Positions 9,134 through 21,000 of a DNA stretch of 26,625 nt are shown piece by piece. The notes below the pieces were generated by a model. That model worked only from the letters and a program-made list of their open reading frames with translations, did no database searches and had not been told where the DNA came from. The position numbers were made by a program, and so were the translations under genes. The first letter of the stretch is position 1. Each line of letters opens with the position of its first letter. The DNA is taken from assembly GCA_013365325.1 (NCBI GenBank), contig JABVXV010000558.1, forward strand, positions 1-26,625. Direction: 5' to 3'. Source of the stretch: Dipetalonema caudispina (lineage: Eukaryota > Nematoda > Chromadorea > Rhabditida > Onchocercidae).

Positions 9134-12100
9134 ATGGGCAAATTGATGGAATTATCGGATCTAACAAAAGTAATATTAATTGGAGATGTAAACGACAATT
9201 TACTCGAGTCACTCTTGGGTAAGTATCATTTTTAATTGGAATAGATCAGTTTGATGGAGAAAAAAAGAGCTATTTTATTTCGTTCCGTATTTCCTTTTTA
9301 GGTAAATGTATCGTTTGCGTTTTTTTTTTTTTTTTTTTCCATGTCTTTTATATGCTGATAAAGTTCACCCACCATGCAGCCATTTTTTCCTATAATTTGC
9401 TTCTCTTGTCACCGAATTTGTAAGCATGTTGAATTTCTACTCACAGAATGACGTATGGAAATGATTTAAACAATGCATTTTAATGCGAAATTAGCCTCTC
9501 TTGTGTTACAGAGAATCAAAATTCCATGTTGCAACAAAAGGATGAATTGCTATTGGACACGAAATACTACGTGGCCCGCTTGAAGTTAGTGTCGTTGAAG
9601 ACAGTTGAAAAAATTAATGAATGGAAAGCTTCAACACTGAACGTAAACGTTGGCGCCGTTGTATACAACTATGATGGAGAATTCTGTTCCATAGAGCAGT
9701 TGAAACGACAGATGTCTATATGGCAAGCGGAAATTCAAGTATAAAATTGACAATTGTTTGGAACTTAATAATTTAGTTTTCCGAGTGCATTGAATTATTT
9801 TAGAATTTTTATCTGAATTACATGTGAAATAGACTTTCGTATTTTTTTTCAAAAGTTTTTTTTTTTTTTTCAAAGTTTTTTGGGAACTTCACATACTGTG
9901 AAATTGTCAGGATTGCTTTTTGTCCGCTTTTACAGATCCAGATTTTTAGAATATCTCTTTTTTGCAGGTCACTGTTTGCAAACGTTTGGAACGTTTGGCA
10001 GATTGGTCGGATAATTTGTACCGTTTTTGTGCTGGTGAGCAGATTGAGTTGGTGGAACTTGACCCAGATGCTGTAAGTCGAGCTGAGTTATTATTTGGAA
10101 CTTGCTTACAAGTTTAGAATTTTTCGAAGTTTCATGACAATAATGCTTGGCGATTCAAAAAACTTCTATTACATGTGTCATTTTTAATTGCCATTTGAGC
10201 ACTTAGTGAAGTATGGATGAAAAGTTTCATTAGTTGTGTTGGTAAATACCTTTTATTGCTTTTCAGGGCACTTGATTGACTTCATTAAAGCATATCAATA
10301 TTAGGCAGTTCAAGCTGTAAGCTAGAATTACTTCGTTGAAAGAGTGACACTTTTATACAGAATGAAATGGCGAGGAGAGGAAAAAAGGCTTTCTGTTCTT
10401 CTTTTTATGCACATGCCTTTTTCAGGAAACAAAAGAAGAGCTAAATGAATGCCGCGAACTTTATGGAATACCTCGTATACGGCAGGTTGGCTTTTAAGTT
10501 GTTGCGGTGATTCGTTAATGACGTAGAGGTTATAGAATGACATTCATGGTGAAATGTGAACTATGCAACCGGCTTGTGATCAATATATTCTGGATTTCCA
10601 CTGCATTTTATGTGGTCAGGCTTTGAAACAATGAAGATTTCATTGAAATTATCAAGCATCATATTTTTAGTGGGATCTTTATTGTGACATTATTGTCTTA
10701 GCTGTTAAGTGTCATCGGTAATTTTAAAAAACTCACTGTCAGTACACAATATTTTTTTCTTGAATATTACTTTTTAGATCTTAGAAGCTGGAAATTGGAA
10801 TGGTAAGATAATGAAGATTAATCCACTGGAATCGAATGAAGGGCGAGATTTTGAGAAAACTGGTGTCGCTATTAGTAGTCCTGCTAAAAAGTCTTCAGAA
10901 GATTCTTTTGATGATGATGAGTTTGGATCAGGGGATTGCGATATGACAAACGAAGATAAAGGTACTTGTAATAAGAGTAATTTCAATTGTAAAAATTTCA
11001 AGAAGGAGATAGTAATGGACATTAACAAGACATTGGTAGCTTTTTATCTCTGGGTACACTTGATATTAATAGGTAATTTCCATTTATGTTATTTTTACAA
11101 GAGTTTTTATGGGATTATTTTGCAGAAATGATATTAAAGCTATTTGGAGGGCCAAAAGTATCATTCGATAGTTTGATAAAAGATGTAGATGTTCCGGATC
11201 CTGCAGTTACTGAATACTTCAGACAGGAAGCGGAAAAACTGAAACGGCAAAACAAATTAGCTGCCAGTGTAAGTTTTTCGAAATGCGCTTTTTATTTTTC
11301 GGACAATCCTTTTATTTTTTCTTCATATACTCGGAAGTCTTGCCTTCATACGATCTCTTAATGTTTCTTTGTGACATGTTCAAATTTCTCCAAATCAAAA
11401 GGGAAGAAGCGTATAGATAGAAGAAATGGAAACTGTGTCTTCGAAATTCGAACTTTTTTGCGAATTCTTTTTAAAGTAAGGAATCTTTTCGTTTTTGAAG
11501 AAATGTAACTTATTTTAAGAAGAGGAGAAAAAAGAAGAAGTCAAAAACTACGTCTGCGAATGAATTTGGTGAATTTGTTGGTGCGAGCAGTTCGACACAA
11601 ATGTCAAGTAATGTAGTAACGCAAAACTCGTCAAATATAGGTTCGCCGAAGAACGAGCACATAGATATTGATGTAAATGTGCACAAAGAGCAGGGATCCG
11701 ATGGTGGTGATTGCAAAAATTTCCCAGGAAATTCCAAGGAAAATTCACATGATTCAAGTAACGTTTCGCGATCAATGATCGATGGATTATTTGGCAAAAA
11801 TGTCAACGAGCAGGGCACAAGTTTGGTCAATAAAATTCATGCAGTGATTTTTCATTTTTTTAGTAGAAATTTAGAAATATTTATGACAGATTTCGACGTC
11901 AATATTTCTTTCTATTTCTACAGGAGCACGCAAAAGCAAATGAGTGACTTGCTAATCAAGGGGAAAATTTTTATAAATCGAATATCATAAGAGAAAGAGA
12001 ATCTCTGCAAGAAAATAGAAAATCCTTGTAAGGCGTTATGTTTTTCCATATTTATCGAGATTTGGAGAAAAAGTTATTGTTTCAAGATGTCTTCATATTT

Positions 12101-12251
12101 TCCAAAAGTTTAGGCACGATCAGCACTACTCAAAATGCCGTTTGGTCCAGAACGACAGAATTTGGCAGCTGATACGATGGTTGCGGTGATCAAATCAATT
12201 GGAGATAGTAGTCTTTTCAGTAGTTCTTCAGATGATGAACCGCATACCTAG
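9134..12251 (+). CDS. Unrecognised charged, probably nuclear protein, 8 exons
   Basis: I do not recognise the family. Exons are 9134-9218, 9512-9738, 9968-10072, 10426-10485, 10778-10961, 11126-11268, 11520-11825 and 12114-12251, giving 415 aa with agreeing phases. The start ATG is in an AAAATG context after a likely trans-splice acceptor. Residues about 1-160 are charged and helix- or coiled-coil-prone, with a conserved-looking core ending YGIPRIRQ. An acidic serine patch follows (about 196-210, SSEDSFDDDEFGSGD, casein kinase 2-like sites). Then come a helical segment (EYFRQEAEKLKRQ), a basic block KRRKKKKSK (269-277) that looks like a nuclear localisation signal, an Asn/Ser-rich linker, and an acidic serine tail (SSSSDDEPHT). 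The exon 5 end and the last intron are the least certain parts: both have alternatives that keep the frame. Nuclear location is inference. Confidence 0.75.
11520..11825 (+). other. Exon 7 of the unknown gene: NLS-like block and disordered Ser/Asn linker
   Basis: The exon begins directly with KRRKKKKSK, a monopartite nuclear-localisation-type block, after an unusual TTTTAAG acceptor. The rest is rich in Ser, Asn, Asp and Gly and looks disordered. The GTCAAT donor at 11826 agrees in phase with the next exon. The frame stays open through the intron to a TAA at 11990, so a retained-intron protein is possible. Confidence 0.6.
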
Positions 12252-14028
12252 GTCTTTACATAATTAATCCATCATTTCACTTACTATTGCTTTGCATTTT
12301 TTGCGTTGGCTATATTTTCTTTTGCAACTGATTGTTAGACATTGGTAGACCACCAAGTATAATAAAATGAATATAATAAATGCAATGGTGTTTAACCAAT
12401 GTCTATCTTGATCTTTTGGAAAATTAAGCATTTAAGCTCAAGCCGAGATAGAAAGTATGCTACTGTTTCTGCAATATATTATGCAAGTAATAAATTTCAA
12501 CATTTTTTCTCAGTTGAATACTAGTTGATGTTTTCTCGTAGATCTTGATTTTATCAACTCTGATTCCAAATAATTATCCCTTTTCCATGTTGAATTGTAA
12601 ATTAAAAGTTATGTATTTCTACTCCTCAATTTCTCGTAGAGGCTTCTTTCGTTCTAGTCATTTGTTAGCATTTATAGGCACTCTTATGGCATTTGTAGGT
12701 TTGGCTTTAAAACATTGTTGATTTAATATATTGGATGTAACAGCTGTGAGAGCCGAAGAAAATAAGAGAGACAGATATTGATTGAAGGACGATCTCACTC
12801 AGAGAAATTGTATGTTGAATTATTTGTTTAAGCTATGTTGTATTTTCTTTAAAGCATGAATAACAGTAATTTTGTAATTTTATTGCTGATAAATTAGGCG
12901 ATCAGAATTTAATATTTGTATCACTTATTAAACCTATCTTATAGTCTTGATATCTTTTAGCATTTGAAATCATAATAGTTACACCTCCACTTTTATTCGA
13001 CGAGACTTAAGAACGAAAAAGAGAAATATCCTTTAACGAAAGAAAAGCTGTGAAGTGACGCAAATCTGATCAGGTTAACGAATCACTGCGGTAATTGTTG
13101 ATATTTTTATAGTGCAAGTAAGAGAGATAATCTGTAAGAGGAAGCTGAAGCTTCTTTGCAATTATTCTTTCTTAGTACTGTATTTGCGAATATCCTATTA
13201 TCAATTTTTATTTTACAATTGTAAATTGACGACAAAAAAATCCCGGATGAAATGAATCAAAAGTTTTTTTCGAAATTTTAAAATAATGTATAGATGAAGC
13301 ATATTTTGCATTTTATATTGTGAATAACAGGAAAAATTCGAGTAGAAAAATGCTCAAATATACAACAAATATTGCCAATACAAAATTCCATTATAATAAA
13401 TGAATAAATAATTTCGAAAAGAAAATAAACTATTACAGTGTATGACAACTACTGCTATTTGTACCATTATGCAGATGAAAACTAAAGATTTATTTATTGG
13501 ATAATAACAATGAATTTGTATCATTTTGTTCATTTCAACTCTTAAAATATTATTTAGGAAAATAACACGTAAGTTTAATTAGCTAATAACATCATTATCA
13601 TTTAAGCTTAACTAGGAATAATATCAGATAAAATTATCTTCAGTTTGGTAAAATATTCCAAAAGCAGTGGTTGTCAAATGTTTTAAAATGAATGTAATTT
13701 TAGAAATTTAGATAATTATACAAGTTATATGATTTTATTTCAAATTAGAAGTAAAAAATATTTCATGTCATGGTTTCATTAATTAATATGTCCTATCATC
13801 GTTGAAACTTTCTTTCGTAAAATGCGACAAAATTTTACTAATATATTGTCGGAACAATTAGTAATGTTTTAAATCATACATGGATGAAATCAAAATGGAT
13901 AAATTAGATGTTAATGAATATTTGAGTTGTAACAGAAAGGAATTGAGGATATACTATGTCGAAAAAAAAAAAAAAAAAAACCATTCCGAACAGAAATAAT
14001 TTTTTTTTTTTTTTTCTATCAAAATAGG
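12252..14028. other. Intergenic region between convergent genes
   Basis: This 1.8 kb holds the 3' ends of the unknown plus-strand gene and the Cas-like minus-strand gene. Poly(A)/poly(T) runs lie near 13963-13980 and 13999-14015. I see no further exon, RNA gene or repeat array. TTTATT at about 13489 reads as AATAAA on the minus strand and could be a distal poly(A) signal of the Cas-like gene. Confidence 0.5.
12361..12380 (+). terminator. Polyadenylation signals (two AATAAA)
   Basis: AATAAA occurs at 12361-12366 and 12375-12380, about 110-130 bases after the TAG at 12249-12251. This is a normal distance for a nematode 3' UTR. AATAAA is common by chance in AT-rich DNA, so this is moderate evidence. 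Confidence 0.5.
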
Positions 14029-14805
14029 TTAACCATTGCTACAACATTGCTTCACTAGTAATTTTAAATCATATGCAGCACGTGATACTGTCACAATACA
14101 ATTAGCCATCGATTGTACAGCTGATACTGATAGATACTAAAATATAATCATTTACAATTTATTTCATTTATCAATCAATATTTTGATATTAGTGATAAGA
14201 AAGGATATTATTAATTAATATTTTGAATTAATAATCAAGAAATTTGTCCCATTTTTTTTTTTTTTTTTTTTGAATGATAAAAAGTAAGATAAGGATGGAT
14301 ATTTATAGCTGAGGAAATAAATACTCAAATTTTCGGAATATGACAAAAAAGGTAAAATTGCAAACCTCATCAGCAGCATGTTTAGTAGCTTGAACGCATG
14401 TTTTCAATACATCAAGCAATCGATCAGCTGCACCTTTAACTTCTTTGCTAACATCACCGGATGAAATACATTCCGCAATCGTATCAGCCATATAAATTAA
14501 TTTATGTGCAGTAAGTATTATCTATAAGTTAATTGCTATTACTCAAATGAATAGATGAAATAAGTTATCATTTAAGTATAAAAATTTCGAAAAAAAAAAT
14601 TATTCATATTATTCTATAAATGATTTTCCATATATTACTTAGGTTATGAATTTAATTTGGAAATTCATTAAGCAATTTCATTTATCAAATTCCTATTCAA
14701 ACAATGGTATAGTGAGTGTTGAATAAATAAACAATTATTCGATTACTAATAAATTATTATTAAAAAAATAAATTGATAATATAGTAATAATTTTACATTT
14801 CAAAA

Positions 14806-14842
<37 letters not shown>

Positions 14843-15085
14843 TAAAAATTTGAAATAATTAATGAAAGAGTTAAGAATAAAAGATGAAAAAATTTAATAA
14901 ATGTTAAATAAAATATGAAATAGTACCAATTTTCCTTTCTGAACAAATTCATGTGGTGGCATTTGTTCTTCAATTACAGTCAAGAACTCTTCAATCGCCT
15001 TTGAAAGGAATTCGGTGTGTGCATCCAATTGTGGCGAATAAAATTCAATCAATTGTCTGTCATCTTCAGACAACGATTTTATCAC
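14029..15085 (-). other. FAT-like C-terminal domain of the Cas-like protein (last three exons)
   Basis: Exons 15085-14927, 14521-14366 and 14136-14029 encode residues 713-852. The order of conserved landmarks is the same as in vertebrate Cas: DRQL..FY, PP..FV..GK, (I/V)L.AHKL(I/V)(Y/F)..DT, a long helix ending ATKHAADE, then Y.S.SAVQ.M. In vertebrates this domain mediates focal-adhesion targeting and binding to NSP-family (BCAR3) proteins. It is the strongest evidence for the family call. The Src-binding YDYV motif that precedes it in vertebrates is not found. Confidence 0.85.
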
Positions 15086-18000
15086 CTAAATTATTATTAT
15101 CAAAAAAAAAAAAAAAAAATTACACTTATCAATATTTGATTACTGTTAAAATTTATTCAAACAATTATTGTTTCAATTATTTGAAATGATTATTAACAAT
15201 TACTTTTTATTATCATATCAATATCTTATTAATTATTATCTTATTATATATTACCTTATTAATTATTGTATGTTATATTCCAATAAATGGATAAATTTAA
15301 AGATGATCAAAAGAAAAAAAAAAAGAAAACATGGATTAGCTCACATAAATGATATGAGAAAATTCAGGTAAAATAGAAATAATATAGTAGTTGAATGAGA
15401 GAATAAATTTTATAAAATGAAATTTTCATGAGTTGTTAAAATTAAAAAGAAAAAATTATTTGAAAGTTATTATCACTAAGGAAAAGTTTAAATTTAAGGA
15501 TTTTCAGCAAAGAATAAAAGAGTAGTAGGAAAAATGCACACATACCTCAGCATTCATTAGTGATAATGGTGGTAAACTTGTTACCGGTCTCATCCTACGA
15601 TTTATGACAGTATCGTCACCTCCTCCAATTGTTGAGTCCTAAAATTTGATATGAAAATTTGAATATCAATATATATATATATGATTGATTTGAAAATAAA
15701 TCTCAGGAATAATTTGAATTTAAAAATTTTTTAATTCAACTTACAAATTTTAGTAATATATCTAAATCAAATGATTAACACTAAATAGCTTATTATCTCG
15801 TTGTATTCTATCCTAATATCTATTTTTAAGAGATGGTTTATACTTTTTACAAGTTTAGTAAAAAGCCATTTTTAGAGTAACGATCACGAATGAAAAAGTA
15901 AAAAGTGAACAGAGTTACAAATAACATGGATTAAAAATTAAATTATCCAAAAAATTTCAATTTAAACAAATTCAAGCTTGAATGATCGTCGAAAATAAAA
16001 TACTATATGTGACAAAGATAACCAGGAAGAAAATGAAATTCAAAATCAGAACATATTGGTTATTTTTAAACGCTATGATATCCGAAACATCGCTCAATTT
16101 GTGCATAATTTTTAATTAGCTAACAAAAAGAAAAAAAAAAAAAAGGAGGAAAAAAAGAGTAAAGATAACCTGATAGAAGCTATCTCGATCACTGATTACT
16201 GATTCTAAGTCATCTTCTTCCAGAACATGTGCTTCCAGAATTGAATCCGATAAACGATGTGAAGTAGTCAAATCATCCGCAAATGTTACACGATTTTGTT
16301 TACCAGTTGATGTAGTTGTTGGGCCAACAGTTGTACGTGAAGCCAAAATTGATGGTGGTATTTGTGTATCATTTAAACTTGAAATAGTCATTGTTGATGT
16401 AGTTGATGTTGTTGATTGTCTTTTTGAATCTGTTCCACGTGATGGTGATCTACAATTTGTTTCACACATCCTGTAGATAAATTTTTCCATATTTCTTTTT
16501 TTGGATGAAATAGTCAAATCTTTGAAGAATTACGAAAAAAAAGAAGATCTGTAACAATTACTGATCATTGATTGGTAAATTTATATTTGGCTAATTAAAA
16601 TTGTTGGAAAATGCAATTAAAGAGGTATAGAAAGAGAAGCTATGAGAAAAACAAAAGAGCAATTAAAGAATAATGGAAGTAAGAAAAAGTAATTAGTGAC
16701 AAAAAAATAGAATGTCAAAAGAGAGGAATATATTAAATAACATATGAATACAGGTCATCTTTTCAAAGGTCACAAAATAATGATTTAGAAATACAATTCA
16801 TTTCAAAATTATTATCATCATACCTTAATAATGGATCATCATATGACTGATAAATGCTTGTGGTGATGCTATCAGAGCTTAAAGAATCTTTTAGACCATT
16901 TGTCAGAAAACGAACACCTGATGATGGTACCATTAGTAATGCCCATTGTATCAGTTTACAGCAATCGATTGGTAGCTGAATTTTTTTACTAAATGAAATA
17001 AAAGTTTTGGATAAAAAAAAAGAAAAAAAACTCCAAAAATTATTTGAATTGAATAATCTATTTCAAATATATGCAACTAATCTAAATAGATTAAACTATA
17101 ATCAAATAATTAATTTATCCGAATTACTATAAGCTTTAAAATATCTACAATGAAATTAATTATAACTAAAAATATACCTGTTTGATAACAGCAAGGAATT
17201 GATCTAACGCATCGCTTCCCGGTAATGTCCCATAGATATTACGTGGTCGTGATAGTGCACTAAGAGTCCAACCGGTATTATCCAAATTTTGTTTCAGTTG
17301 AATTATAATTGCAGTGGAGCTTTTTAATGGTAGAAGTAACTGTTTTAATTCTAAAAATCAAACAATTTCAAAATTCATTTTATTTGAAATTATGAAATTT
17401 TCGTGGGAAAAAAAACGATCCGAGATTTTTAATATTTTACAATAATTATCATATCATAACTATGATAAGCATTGTAATATTTACTTTTGAAGATGTTTTT
17501 TTACGGAAATATTTTACTTAATACCATGGAAACAGAAAAAAAAAGTTTTCTAATTTACTGAAATAGAAATTATAATTAAATAAAAAAGAAAAAAACGAAG
17601 AAATGAAATAAAATCAAAATAAAATAATGTGCTAAATGTTAAATATATCCTGCAACCCCTTATCTCTAACTATTATACTTCATTGATATTAATTATTAGT
17701 TCATTAATTTATGAAGATAGTTTACATTAGCAATATTTTAACAATTAAAAATTTCAGATACAAATACATTAGCTAAAAATATTTAATTTAGAGTATCTAA
17801 AACTTTTAACTTGTTAACTGAAACAATTTAAGATTTTAAGGTAATTTAAAATGGAAGAAGGAAATTTTTCCGAAGAATTTCTAAAATGATAATTAATTAT
17901 TGAAAAATGAAAAGTAGCAAAATGTTGTACCTTCTCCTTTTGGATTAATAATATCAACTGCGATACGGCATGCAGCATCCAGAAAACCATTCATTGAACT

Positions 18001-21000
18001 TGTAATCATTCCCACATGTTCTTTGATATCAAACAGATGTTGTTGTAGGATATGTGGTTGTCGCCATGCACGTGCTGCCGTACACTATACATTTGATTGA
18101 AATTATTGCAATTAATTATTTTAACTTTATTAAATTAAACATTTTAACAATAATTTTCAAAAAAAAAAAAACACTTCAAAACATTTAGCTAACTATTAAT
18201 TATTTCATAAATAAAAGAAATGAAGCAAACATAAATTTCTTGTAAAGATTAGATCTATATTTGAGTAACAGTTAATTCATTTCAATTCCTCTACTGCCTT
18301 TTTTTCATCATCATTTATTGATTTTCTTCAAAAAATAATTATTCGTCATTTGCAATTTCTTTTTTTTTAAATAAAATTTTCAAAAGTTTGCAAGTACATA
18401 AAAATTTCTCTTCAAATAAACAATAAAAATTTCTGAAAATTTCCAAGAAAAAGGGAAAAGGAAAAGGAAAAACAAAAACGACCTTATCTAATTTTTCAAC
18501 ACTGCTTTCGATATGTCGATAATGTTCAACAAGTTTCGAGCAAATCATTTGCTTTTTAATATTTTCCTCATTTGTTGAACTGCTTCCGCTACTAAAAATA
18601 TTTCCATTATTTCAATATATTCACAAAATTCCCCAACAATTCTATTTTCTCTATGCTATAAAATCACATTACAATCGTTCATTTTAAAGAAATTTTTTTC
18701 CCCAAAAAAAAAGAAAAAGAAATTCTTTCCTACAAAATCTTCTAAAATTTTTCATTTTTCTTTTTTCTAATTTAAATTTTGAATTATTTGTATTTTTTGA
18801 AGAAACGAGAAGTTATCAATCGTAAATTCCGATATGACTAGAAGGAAAAAAAAAACTTGTCCAATCAACAAAGAAGAGAAATTGGTTGTTCACTAATTTA
18901 TTAATTATTGTCTTTTTTTTAAAAAATAAAATTTGAATTATTCTAGTTTTTATGGTTGTATAAGTGTCTAATTTAATGATCTTCAGCTATAAATAAAAAT
19001 TTTATTAAATCCAATTTTTTTTCGGTTTCAATGAACCTCATTCATCTTTTCCTATATATTCTCATTGAAATTCGAAAAATCTATCATATTTATGGCATTC
19101 TAATATCGCTAAATTTAAATTATTTTTTGAATCTGAAAGCTTTAAATTTTCTAAACTAAACTGATTACTTCAAAAATTTCATTCAATTTAAATACTTCGT
19201 TGTAATTGATAATTCTCATCAAGAATAGTTACCAAGAACCTATCAGGTAGATGAATATAACATTCAATGCATTTTTTTGACCTTTTCTATTTTGCATTAC
19301 TTTATCCAAATCAATCTTTTAACATAATCTCTTTGATTCTAATATACAAATTCCAGCCATTTCATGATAGAATTTCAATTTTCAGAAAATATATAAACTT
19401 TTCATAAAACTTAAATGTTTCAGATATATTATCGGAAAACTGTATGAGCTATAAATTTACTACCTATCAAACGAACGGCGTTGATTTGCTAGTTCGGGTG
19501 CGGTACTTTCGCTACGCTTGGAGCGATCTTCTGAAGCATATTTGTTTCCATACATAGCTTCAGGTGGTATCGATGAGCTCCTGAAATGCCTTTAGAAATT
19601 GCGAAAATTTAAATGCTTTTGTATTTTTTGAAATCTTTTTATTGCAAGTTGAACTTCTTTCGGATTATTACTTGCTTCGATCAAAATTTGCAATAAACAC
19701 TTACTTATTTTTCATATCATTCACTGTCTATTTCTTAATTGCAATAGCTTATGAATATTTCAGATTTTTAATTGATTTTTGAGTTTTCATACATAAATTA
19801 TTAATTTAAATTTGAAATAAATGAAAAAAAAGTCGGAAAAAAAAGGACTAAATAAGTTAAAATGATAAATTACCTATTAGTACGTTGCACAAAACCACGT
19901 TGATTATTCAAATTGAGAGAAAGATTAAATCGTGGTTCCGTATTGCCGGTTATTCCCAAATCGGTAGGAGAGGTGATAGTATTACCATTGTTAAAAACGC
20001 TTTGTAAAACGGATCTATTGCTTAGTTCAGCTTTTCCTTCTAATGTTGGCATCATTATGCCACATGATTCACGAACTCGTTCAAGTTGAGGACGTTGAAC
20101 TGCAACAATTCCTCCGATACCGTTATAGTGACCTGTTGCTTGTAGTTGTCGATGATCTTGCGCTAACGTTAATGGATCATCTGTCCGTGATCGGTATGTT
20201 TTCCCCATACGTGAAGCATCAAAATTAGTTTCAGTTAGATCTGATGATTGTTCACATGATGATAATGATGATGTTGCTGATGTTCTCTGCAAAGGTCAGA
20301 CATTGTACTAATAAGTAATATATGTTAATAAATCTTTCATAAAATTTCAATCCACTTCTTTAGACGATATCAACAATCGATAAGATTATTTCATTGGAAT
20401 TACGACCACTTATAATTAAACTATTCAGTTTATCATAGCCAAAAAAAATTTAACCATTTTCAATTAAATATATAATTGAACGTAATTGTAATCGTACAAA
20501 AATGAAGGAAAATTTGATCTAACCTGATTACTTTCACCATTCGAATCATTCATATCGGCAACAATTCCGGAAGAGGAGGGTGATGATGAACTAAGTTCAT
20601 CGTGTGGACCGGTAGTTGTATTAACAACAACACTACCCGATTCGGATTCATTGGATGAACAAGTATTCTGTACTCCAGTAGTACTGGTTGTACCTGAATC
20701 TAAATGTGTTGACCAATGAAGTCCATGTCCTTTTGAGGCAAAATTTTTGCCTAAGGCAAGTTTTGCTGATGAATCATCCGTTGAAGTTGTCCCTGAAAAG
20801 CAATCAAAAATATTTCAAAATATAGGTAATAGAGGTTAGAAATTAAATGAGAATTAGCTAAAATGATAATCCGATATTAAATGTTGATTATTCACATGTT
20901 TAAAATTTTTAATTGCTTTCTCTGCAGTAAACAATCTATGTAGTCATTATTCGTTCATAATTTGTAATTCAATTAAATTTCTAACTACAACAAAATTTGA

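Noticed and set aside
14303..14491. Alternative C-terminus of the Cas-like protein ending soon after ADE
   Set aside because: An acceptor (TTTCCTCAG at about 14310) followed by CTA TAA, or intron read-through, would stop the protein early. The exon at 14136-14029 instead restores the full family C-terminus, so it is preferred.
14953..15371. Plus-strand open frames opposite the Cas FAT-like exon
   Set aside because: They are antisense shadows and AT-rich intron translations with no family resemblance.
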